Shown piece by piece: positions 1 to 5,765 of a stretch of 10,416 nt of DNA. The number at the start of each line of letters is the position of its first letter. Within the stretch, counting starts at the first letter, position 1. Source of the DNA: CAVVDT01 sp964568825 (GTDB lineage: Bacteria; Pseudomonadota; Alphaproteobacteria; Rhizobiales; Aestuariivirgaceae); assembly GCA_964568825.1 (NCBI GenBank), contig CAZMSA010000128.1:1-10416 (forward strand). The letters are read 5' to 3'. The notes under the pieces were generated by a model. The model searched no databases. It saw only the letters and a program-made list of their open reading frames with translations, and was not told where the DNA came from. Both the position numbers and the translations under genes were made by a program.

Positions 1-237
1 TCTGATAGTACTGCGCACCGTGCCAATGAACCCCTCCATGATAAGTGCGGCATTAGCTTGGTTTCGCGCCATATAGTTCTGTCTGTGAGTCTCCAAAAAT
101 TGAATGAGAGCATCAGGCTTTGCCCCCACGGCGATAGCGCTAAACATCGCCATGACAACACCAGTGAAAAGCGCCATTTCAATCTCCGACATGATTTCTT
201 CTAACGCTTCTTGTAATTCATCTAAGTCGCGACCCAT
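1..237 (-). CDS. Unrecognised protein, N-terminal part (runs off left edge)
   Basis: The reading frame starts at ATG 237-235 and stays open to the window edge, giving 79 residues that begin MGRDLDELQEALEEIM. The start is supported by a purine-rich ribosome binding site (GAAGGAAGG) about 9-16 nt upstream. The first 20 residues are acidic and probably helical (DELQEALEEIMSEIE). A hydrophobic stretch follows (ALFTGVVMAMFSAIAVGA, residues 21-38), which could be one membrane segment or a buried helix, and then a polar helical part (ALIQFLETHRQNYMARNQAN). I do not recognise a family and propose no function. G+C is about 47% by hand count, clearly below the neighbouring genes, which suggests foreign origin. 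The C-terminus is outside the window. Confidence 0.55.
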   Translation of the reverse strand, partial: MGRDLDELQEALEEIMSEIEMALFTGVVMAMFSAIAVGAKPDALIQFLETHRQNYMARNQANAALIMEGFIGTVRSTIR

Positions 238-310
238 TTTCAACCTGCCTTCCTTCGCGCCGGTCTATGTCTTCTTCATAATCGCTAACCCGTCGCTTGA
301 GCTCGATCGG

Positions 311-392
311 AGCCCGGATGGAGCGCAGCGCAACTCGGTATCGACCCACACCGGAGATGAAGACCCGGATTTCGCTGCGCTGCATTCGGGCT
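311..392. repeat. REP-like extragenic palindrome
   Basis: The left arm at 311-338 starts AGCCCGGATGGAGCGCAGCG. It pairs with the right arm at 364-392 (CCCGGATTTCGCTGCGCTGC, then ATTCGGGCT) with only a few mismatches, around a spacer of about 25 nt. This is the shape and sequence type of a repeat scattered through many alphaproteobacterial genomes, as I remember it. The right end, GGCTAC, overlaps the TAG stop (393-391) of the neighbouring GST gene. It may end or stabilise transcripts; there is no T-run, so it is not a standard terminator. Confidence 0.7.
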
Positions 393-1014
393 ACGCCGGA
401 TTGGCGTACTGGGTCGCCTGCATCGACGGGCGTTTGCAGAATTCCTCGTAAAACGCCACCAGCGCCGGCCGGCCGGTGCGCCAGTCCCAGTCGGGGAAGC
501 GAAAGTCGAGGTAACCGAGCGTCGCTGCCAGGGCCATGGTTGCGACATCGACAGCGCCCAGGTCATCGGCCCAGTTGGCCTCGATATCGTCGAGCCCCAT
601 CATCACCCGCGTCTTCTGCCGGTCGGCCCACTTGTCCCAGCGCAAGGCTTCGGGCCGCATGACCATCTCGTAGCGCCAGGCGACCGCGGCATCGGCGATG
701 CCGAGGGCCTGGGATTCGAGCGTGAGCACCCTGAAACGCCGTACCGGTTCGTCGGGGAGGAGGTCGCCGCGGCCGCTGCGATGGGCGAGATACTCGACAA
801 TCACCCGGCTGTCGTGCAGCGGATGACCATGGTCGGTGATCAGGGCCGGCAGTTTGCCGAGCGGGTTGGTCGCCGCCACGACCCGGTTCACGTCGATCGG
901 TGTCAGGGCGCCGGTTGCAACCAGTTCGATCTGCGCGTCCAACTCCACTTCGCTGGCCACGATGCGCACGAAACGGACAAACGGCGAGGCGGGGTTGAAA
1001 TGCAGCTTCATCAT
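391..1014 (-). CDS. Glutathione S-transferase family protein, YibF-like
   Basis: This is a 207-residue cytosolic GST fold. The N-terminal thioredoxin-like half carries the glutathione-site motif NPASPFVRFVRI (residues 7-18), with Ser and no Cys, then the cis-proline loop NPLGKLPAL and the gamma-glutamyl-binding segment DSRVIVEYL. The all-helical C-terminal half includes ADAAVAWRYE and VATMALAATLGYLDFR, which resemble E. coli YibF. Members of this group bind glutathione; the substrate here is unknown. The chosen ATG at 1014 has AAGGAG 8 nt upstream. A TTG two codons earlier would be only 2 nt from that site. The last codons and the stop run into the REP-like repeat (C-terminus QYANPA), so the native end may have been altered. 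The gene stands alone on the minus strand. Confidence 0.88.
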   Translation of the reverse strand: MMKLHFNPASPFVRFVRIVASEVELDAQIELVATGALTPIDVNRVVAATNPLGKLPALITDHGHPLHDSRVIVEYLAHRSGRGDLLPDEPVRRFRVLTLESQALGIADAAVAWRYEMVMRPEALRWDKWADRQKTRVMMGLDDIEANWADDLGAVDVATMALAATLGYLDFRFPDWDWRTGRPALVAFYEEFCKRPSMQATQYANPA

Positions 1015-1249
1015 CGACAACGCTCCTTGTGGCGCCCCACAATATGGTCTTTGCCGTTGCCCGCAAGGCCCATTCGGTGTGGTGTGGCTGCAACAGCGGC
1101 AGCCGATTCCAGCAGAACCGGCTCTTGGAATGCACCGTCGAGAACATAGTTAAAGGAATGTTAGCGTGTTTTCGACGTTATTGTGGTGTATAAACGGCCC
1201 CGAAGAAATGATGATACCGGGGCTGGAATTGATCAGGGAGTATGTAGCT

Positions 1250-1537
1250 ATGTCGAGATACAGCGTTGGGTTTTTGGCAGCCTTGACCGGCCTTGTCATG
1301 AGCGCCAGCGGCGCAATGGCGGTGGAAAATTTCATTCCCTCCGGCCACACCTACGCCCCATATGCCGGCCCCCTGCCCCCATTGAACAGCCCGCAGGACA
1401 AAATCAACAGTCAGGTCGACATCTATCAGTCGCAGATATGGCACTCGCAGGTTCAGCAAAAGCAGTTCGAGAGCGACTGGCAGCGGCTGAACAACCGCGA
1501 TACGTCCCCGACCCGCCACAACGGACCGATCTACTAG
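1250..1537 (+). CDS. Small exported protein of unknown function
   Basis: The product is 95 residues long. It has a Sec signal peptide: MSRY, a hydrophobic core SVGFLAALTGLVMSASG, and a likely cut after AMA (residue 24). The mature part has about 71 residues and is Pro/Tyr-rich at first (SGHTYAPYAGPLPPLN), then Gln-rich and polar (DIYQSQIWHSQVQQKQFESD), ending NGPIY. There is no cysteine after the signal peptide, so it is not a lipoprotein and is probably periplasmic. The ATG at 1250 is chosen because AGGGAG ends 9 nt upstream and because the signal peptide starts there. The frame is open further upstream, but that extension would put polar residues before the signal. I recognise no family. 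It converges with the Sel1 gene 30 bp downstream. Confidence 0.7.
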   Translation: MSRYSVGFLAALTGLVMSASGAMAVENFIPSGHTYAPYAGPLPPLNSPQDKINSQVDIYQSQIWHSQVQQKQFESDWQRLNNRDTSPTRHNGPIY

Positions 1538-1567
1538 ACTTGCCCGAACCGGCCGATCTTGGCGCTG

Positions 1568-1837
1568 TCAGTGCAGGGTGAGCCACTGGCGCGCCTGGCG
1601 CTGCGCCTCGGCGATCTCGTCGGGCGACATTTCCTGAGATATTTCCACCCGACAGGTGCGCGCTTCTTCGGAACCACGCAACGCCGCCAGGTTGAACCAC
1701 TTGTGGGCGGCGACGAGGTCGCGCTCAACCTTGCGGCCGACGCAATACATCATGCCGAGATTGAAGAGGGCTTCCGCGGCGGCGCCACTCAGCGATCCTT
1801 CGCCCGGCGAGGCCATGCTCATATCGATCTTAGCCAT
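1568..1837 (-). CDS. Sel1-repeat (TPR-like) mini-protein
   Basis: This 89-residue protein is built around one Sel1 repeat at about residues 21-56: AEALFNLGMMYCVGRKVERD, then LVAAHKWFNLAALRGSEEAR. It has the usual Sel1 positions: the A-x-x-x-L-G-x-M-Y start, the central G/D turn, and A-x-K-W-F-x-x-A-A-x-x-G. A charged helical tail follows (SPDEIAEAQRQARQWLTLH). There is no signal peptide, so it is probably cytosolic. Sel1 repeats usually mediate protein-protein contacts, and the partner cannot be inferred here. Similar stand-alone mini-proteins of about 90 residues are common in alphaproteobacteria, from memory. The start ATG at 1837 has AAGGGAAGAA just upstream. The gene converges with the small exported-protein gene, and no clear terminator lies between them. 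Confidence 0.82.
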   Translation of the reverse strand: MAKIDMSMASPGEGSLSGAAAEALFNLGMMYCVGRKVERDLVAAHKWFNLAALRGSEEARTCRVEISQEMSPDEIAEAQRQARQWLTLH

Positions 1838-2118
1838 CTCTATTCTTCCCTTTGTTCAACGCTACTCACTGTCAATATCCAGCGGGATCTGCGCCCCGTC
1901 CGGTTAACCTGATCGTGCCGTGCAAGTTTCCAAAGGCGGTTAAGACAGAGGCTTAATACGAAGTGACCGGCCACCAGGATCGGCCGCCTCCAGATCCTGA
2001 CGCTTCTTTATTTCTATTTTTATATCAATGAGATATGGGAAAGCTTGAGTAACTTCGAGGGACCCGCGCTTGACCATTTGCTAACCAAGCCGGCAGATCG
2101 CAAGCCTCTGGATGGCAC

Positions 2119-2835
2119 TCAGCGCTGCTGCCCGGCCCCGAACAGGATCTCCCAGGCCTTGGCGTTGGTCTTTAGATCTTCCGGCCTGCCGCGGCGCTCT
2201 TCACCCACCGCAATGGCGCGTTTGGTGGCGGGCCGCGCCCCTATCGCCTCGAACCAGCGTTTCAGGTGGGCAAACCGGTCGAGGTCCTGGCCCTGACGCT
2301 TCCACGGCCTGACCCAGCCGTAGCAGGCCATGTCGGCGATGGAATACTTGCCAGCCAGGAACTCACGGTCCGCCAGGCGCCGGTTCATCACGCCATACAG
2401 GCGCGTCACCTCGTTGGTGTAGCGTTCGATGGCATAGGGGATGGTCTCGCGGGCGTAGCTGCGGAAATGATGCGCCTGCCCGCACATCGGTCCGAGGCCA
2501 CACATCTGCCAGAACAGCCATTGCTCGACCTCGACCCGCTCGCGCGTCCGCCTGGGATAGAATTTTCCGGTCTTGTTGCCGAGGTACTGCAGGATGGCGC
2601 CCGATTCGAAGATCGAAATCGGTTTGCCCCCCGGACCATCGGGGTCGACGATGGCCGGCATGCGGTTGTTGGGCGAAATGGCCAGAAAGGCCGGGTCGAA
2701 CTGCTCGCCGCGGCCGATATCGACATATTTGACCACGTAAGGGTAACGGCATTCCTCCAGCATAAGGGTGATCTTCCAGCCATTGGGCGTCGGCCAGTAA
2801 TAGAGGTCGATGGGCTTTTTGGCGCTGCCGGCCAT
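2119..2835 (-). CDS. yfcG: Nu-class glutathione S-transferase / disulfide-bond oxidoreductase, YfcG-like
   Basis: The product has 238 residues and is very similar along its length to E. coli YfcG. Shared stretches are DLYYWPTPNGWKITLMLEE, ISPNNRMPAIVD (cis-proline loop), FESGAILQYLGNKTG, QWLFWQMCGLGPMCGQ, HHFRSYA, ETIPYAIERYTNEVTRLYGV and NxRLADREFLAGKYSIADMA. Nu-class enzymes lack a catalytic Cys or Tyr; they use the Thr-Pro-Asn motif (here T16-P17-N18) and bind two glutathiones to reduce disulfides with little transferase activity. The ATG at 2835 has AGCAGG about 6 nt upstream. The C-terminal tail (about 20 residues, EDLKTNAKAWEILFGAGQQR) is longer than in YfcG. It is the last gene of the probable four-gene operon, 39 nt after the EamA gene. 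The function is family knowledge; its role in this operon is inference. Confidence 0.92.
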   Translation of the reverse strand: MAGSAKKPIDLYYWPTPNGWKITLMLEECRYPYVVKYVDIGRGEQFDPAFLAISPNNRMPAIVDPDGPGGKPISIFESGAILQYLGNKTGKFYPRRTRERVEVEQWLFWQMCGLGPMCGQAHHFRSYARETIPYAIERYTNEVTRLYGVMNRRLADREFLAGKYSIADMACYGWVRPWKRQGQDLDRFAHLKRWFEAIGARPATKRAIAVGEERRGRPEDLKTNAKAWEILFGAGQQR

Positions 2836-2874
2836 GGTGTACCTGCTTTCTTGCAGAGGTGATCGGGCGCGAGT

Positions 2875-3780
2875 TTATCGCACGCGCCGGGCGGTCGCCA
2901 GCCACACACCCGCGAGAATGAGCGCAAAGCCGGCCAGGTGATAGAGCGCGGGACGCTCGTCAAGGAAGACGATGCTCCAAACGGTGCCGAACACCGGCAT
3001 GAGGTGATAGAAAAAGCTCGATACCCCGACCCCGGCCCGCTTCATGCCCTCGTTCCAGAAGAACAGCGCCCCCACCGAGGCCAGTGAGCCCACATAGGCA
3101 ATTGCCGCCCAGGCCGGCCAAGTGTGGGGCAGCGAGCCACCTGTTGCCACGTCGAAGAGCGCAAAGGGCACCATGGCGGCAACCGCGAAGACCGTCAGCG
3201 CCGTCAGGTGTTCGAGGCCGGTCAATGTGGTGGCGGAACGCTTAAGGACGATGGAATAGAGTGTCCAGGTGGGCATCGCCAGCAACAGCAACAGATCGCC
3301 GGCATTAAAGTCGATATGGGCAATGATCGAGGGATCGCCGCGCCCGATGATCACGCCGATGCCGAGGATCGATATCCCTCCCCCGGTAACCTGGCGAAGC
3401 CCCGCCCGCTCACCGAGCCAGATCACGCCGCCGGCCACCATCCACACCGGCATGGTGGAGTTGAGCGCCAGCCCGTTGATCGCCGTCGTCGACCTCAGCC
3501 CGTAGTAGAGCAGCAACTGGAAGCCTACGATGCCGATGAGCCCCAGTGCCGCCAGCGGGCGCCATTCGCGGCGCATGGCCTCAGCGATCACCCCCCAGCG
3601 GCCCCGCGTCAGAAGCCCCAGGATGACCAGTGCCAGGCTCCATCTGAGCGTGTTCAGAGTGATCGGGCTGAGGGTGTCGCGCAAGGCCCTGCCGGCCACC
3701 CAGTTGCCCGACCAGAACAGCGGCGCCAGCACCAGATATAGGTAGGCCATGCGCAGGCGGGCCGGGTCGGCGTGCGTCAT
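2875..3780 (-). CDS. EamA/DMT-family inner-membrane transporter
   Basis: The product has 301 residues and about ten hydrophobic membrane segments arranged as two EamA repeats. The first runs from LYLVLAPLFWSGNWVAGRAL to about VIIGRG. The second runs from AGDLLLLLAMPTWTLYSIVL to GFALILAGVWLATARR. Family signatures include FWSGNWVAGR, PITLNTLRWSLAL, near the end of the first half MPVWMVAGGVIWLGER, and in the second half LMPVFGTVWSIVFLDE. This superfamily exports metabolites such as amino acids, purines or toxic compounds; the substrate is not readable here. The start overlaps the stop of the preceding EEP gene as ATGA, which implies translational coupling. AAGGAG is only 2 nt from this ATG, so a start at 3750 is possible but has no ribosome binding site. 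An upstream in-frame extension to 3951 is only overlap with the EEP gene. Confidence 0.9.
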   Translation of the reverse strand: MTHADPARLRMAYLYLVLAPLFWSGNWVAGRALRDTLSPITLNTLRWSLALVILGLLTRGRWGVIAEAMRREWRPLAALGLIGIVGFQLLLYYGLRSTTAINGLALNSTMPVWMVAGGVIWLGERAGLRQVTGGGISILGIGVIIGRGDPSIIAHIDFNAGDLLLLLAMPTWTLYSIVLKRSATTLTGLEHLTALTVFAVAAMVPFALFDVATGGSLPHTWPAWAAIAYVGSLASVGALFFWNEGMKRAGVGVSSFFYHLMPVFGTVWSIVFLDERPALYHLAGFALILAGVWLATARRVR

Positions 3781-4781
3781 GGCTCCTTGCCGGTCTTCAC
3801 CGCGACGGTGGTGATCACCGGATAATGATCGGAGCCGGCATTGTCGCCGATGACCGGGCGTGTTAGGGCGCGAATTTCCGGCGACACGAACAGATGGTCG
3901 ATGGCGATCTGCGGAAACGGCCCAAATCGGGCCGGCCATGAGGGCAGCCAAGTGAGGCGCTTGAGACCGGAGTCCTTGGCAAACGTCGCCAGCATGAAGG
4001 AGGCCGGTGTGGCGTTGAAATCACCGGCCGCGAGGCGAGGCCCGGAGGTCTTGGCGATGACCTTGGCCATGGCGGTCATCTGCTTGAGCTGCGAACGGAA
4101 ATAAGGCGGCCGGATGGTATGCACGCCAAATATCGTGAGGCCGCCGAACTCGGGACCGAGCCGCACGCGGATGAAGGGGGGCCCGCGCCAGCGGGTGCGT
4201 GCCTCGCTCTTCGAAAAGGAAAATTTCGAGATCAGCGCCATATGGCAATAGGAAATATTCAGGCAATTGATGCGGTAGGGATAGGTCTTCGCCAACGCGT
4301 CGAGCAGCGCCGCCTTTTCGGCGCCGAACTCCACCAGGATGGCCACGTCGGGGTCCTGACGGGTGACTTCGTCGGCAACCGCGCGCCAGTCGTCGTTGCG
4401 CAGCCAGGTATTGAACGACATGATCCGCAGCGACCGCTCGCCGCTGAGCGGCTGGCCCACGGGCCCGGCGTCGCGACCGGCCGTCAGCGCCCATGCCGAG
4501 ATGCTCAGGAAGCCCGCCAGCGCCAGCAAGAGTGCCGTTCGGGTCCGCCAGCGCGGCAGAAGGCAGCCGACGAGCGCTGCCCCTGCCAGGATCGCCAGAT
4601 GCCAGACGAAATGGTTGAAGATGTCGAAGGCGATCCACAGACCGGCCATGCGGCCCAGCACCAGGCCGGTGATGGCAACCCCCAGCATGATCAGGCAGCG
4701 GGTGCGCGAGCGCCTGGACGCCCGCCCGGCATCGCCGGCGCCAGCTTCGGCTGTTGCTTCAGTTTCGATCGCTTCGGTCAA
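3777..4781 (-). CDS. Membrane-anchored endonuclease/exonuclease/phosphatase-fold protein
   Basis: From the chosen TTG the protein has 334 residues. A short polar N-terminus is followed by three membrane segments at about 29-52, 56-75 and 82-100. The C-terminal domain (about 117-330) is an EEP (DNase I-like) fold with its full motif set: SFNTW (N124), VEFG (E151), VHTIRP (H221), GDFN (D254, N256), IDHLFVS (D295, H296) and GSDHYP (D318, H319). These residues bind the metal and cut phosphodiester or phosphoester bonds. The fold is shared by nucleases, sphingomyelinases and inositol phosphatases, so the substrate is open. The domain probably faces the periplasm. The TTG at 4781 lies 10 nt after the GST stop, with TTGAGG 8 nt upstream. 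A TTG at 4847 would overlap the GST gene by 56 nt. The gene overlaps eamA by 4 nt. Confidence 0.85.
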   Translation of the reverse strand: MTEAIETEATAEAGAGDAGRASRRSRTRCLIMLGVAITGLVLGRMAGLWIAFDIFNHFVWHLAILAGAALVGCLLPRWRTRTALLLALAGFLSISAWALTAGRDAGPVGQPLSGERSLRIMSFNTWLRNDDWRAVADEVTRQDPDVAILVEFGAEKAALLDALAKTYPYRINCLNISYCHMALISKFSFSKSEARTRWRGPPFIRVRLGPEFGGLTIFGVHTIRPPYFRSQLKQMTAMAKVIAKTSGPRLAAGDFNATPASFMLATFAKDSGLKRLTWLPSWPARFGPFPQIAIDHLFVSPEIRALTRPVIGDNAGSDHYPVITTVAVKTGKEP

Positions 4782-4791
4782 TGCCGGGGCC

Positions 4792-5418
4792 TCAACGGTG
4801 GCTATCCTCCACAGGCAGAGCGTCTTGCGGGTGACAAAACCCGGCAAGCTCTTCGATCCGCTGCATCCAGGCGATCAGATGGCGATACCCTGAAAGGTCG
4901 AAGCCCGCCTCGGGCGCATAGCGCACAACGCCATAGATGTCGATATCGGCGACAGTGGGGCGCCGGCTGGCGAGCCAAGCGCTGGGACCCAGTGCGGTGT
5001 CGAGAACCGCCAGTGCGGCGTTGACTTCGGCGCCGAACCAAGCGGCCAGTTCTTCGCCGATCGGCCGGAAGCCGAGCCTGTGGGCCCTGAGGCGATAGAC
5101 GGGGGCAGCGAGCTTGTCGAAGTCCCAGAACATCCATTCACGCACGCGCGCGACTTCACCAGAGGTGCGGCCGTTATAGCGGTGGGTTGTCGAGGCGACG
5201 TGGTCGAGGATCGCTGCCGACTGGCATAGATAGAGGTTGGCATCCCGCAGGCAGGGAACCTGGCCATAGCGATTCTTGGCGAGAAAACCCGGCACCTTGT
5301 GCTCGCCCGCGGCGAGTGAGACCTCGACATAGCCAAAGGGCTTGTGGGCCAGGTTCAAGAGCAGCGCGACCTTGTAGGTCGGCCCCGATTGCCGCGATCC
5401 GTAGAGTGTATAGCGCAT
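4792..5418 (-). CDS. Glutathione S-transferase family protein
   Basis: The product has 208 residues. The N-terminal thioredoxin-like domain contains LYGSRQSGPTYKVALLLNL (glutathione-site Ser in a YGSRQSGP loop), the cis-proline loop RYGQVPCL, and CQSAAILDHV in place of the usual ESxAI segment. The helical C-terminal domain (about 90-200) contains REWMFWDFDKLAAPVYRLRA and the N-capping box motif PTVADIDIYGVVRYA. The class is not clear; it is distinct from the YibF-like and YfcG-like GSTs in the window. The start at ATG 5418 gives the usual GST N-terminus; GGAG lies 11 nt upstream. The frame stays open to 5517, but the extra residues (Arg- and Ala-rich) do not look like GST. It is the first gene of the operon that continues with EEP, EamA and the nu-class GST. 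Confidence 0.85.
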   Translation of the reverse strand: MRYTLYGSRQSGPTYKVALLLNLAHKPFGYVEVSLAAGEHKVPGFLAKNRYGQVPCLRDANLYLCQSAAILDHVASTTHRYNGRTSGEVARVREWMFWDFDKLAAPVYRLRAHRLGFRPIGEELAAWFGAEVNAALAVLDTALGPSAWLASRRPTVADIDIYGVVRYAPEAGFDLSGYRHLIAWMQRIEELAGFCHPQDALPVEDSHR

Positions 5419-5765
5419 GCGCGTATGGGCTCCGGCGCGCCCTTGCAACTCACGGCTCTTGTGCGTGCTCCGCCGCGCGGCATCAAGGCCTGCCGCCCCG
5501 TGTGCCAGTCTTCCCATCGTCGATACCCACCCGAACGAATCGTCCCGCTGCCAATCCTGATGACGCCGTCAGCCTATCCCTGCCCGGCCTGGAAGTCTCC
5601 GGCTTTCGAACCGGCACCATCTGTCGTTACGTTAGGTTGTAGACACAAGGTCGCTTGCACAAGCATCGGCAAGTGGCGGCACCTTGACAATGCCGGTGGC
5701 TTGGGCGATATCCGCCGTTCAAATTCGTTGTTATCGGGCGCCGCCCGCGCCCTTGGGAGAAAATC
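5419..5765. other. Intergenic region between the GST operon and rpmG
   Basis: These 347 bp separate the divergent GST operon (minus) and rpmG (plus). I see no coding sequence: the open frames here are proline/arginine-rich overlaps. The right third holds the rpmG promoter. A promoter for the minus-strand operon should lie here too, but I could not pick out convincing -35 and -10 boxes. A short segment near 5600 (GCTTTCGAACCGGC) recalls a tRNA T-arm but has no cloverleaf around it. Confidence 0.5.

Noticed and set aside
104..451. Plus-strand frame of 115 codons across the left edge gene and repeat
   Set aside because: It is antisense to the 1-237 gene, which has the better ribosome binding site and more protein-like sequence, and it runs through the palindrome.
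1166..1249. Possible promoter (TATAAA at 1189-1194) and upstream start for the small exported protein
   Set aside because: No -35 box lies at a proper distance, and an upstream start would place a polar tail before the signal peptide.
1975..2021. Hairpin CAGGATC/GATCCTG followed by a T-rich stretch, a possible plus-strand terminator
   Set aside because: The stem is only 7 bp with an 11-nt loop, the T-rich part is interrupted and starts several bases later, and no plus-strand gene lies just upstream. The rest of 1838-2118 shows nothing clear.
3781..3951. N-terminal extension of the EamA transporter
   Set aside because: The extra residues are Arg/Pro-rich, overlap the EEP gene in another frame and precede the natural ATGA-coupled start.
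4119..5024. Long plus-strand frame of 301 codons opposite the EEP and GST genes
   Set aside because: The composition (Gln, Arg, His, Pro, Gly rich) is that of an antisense shadow; both minus-strand genes have clear family motifs.
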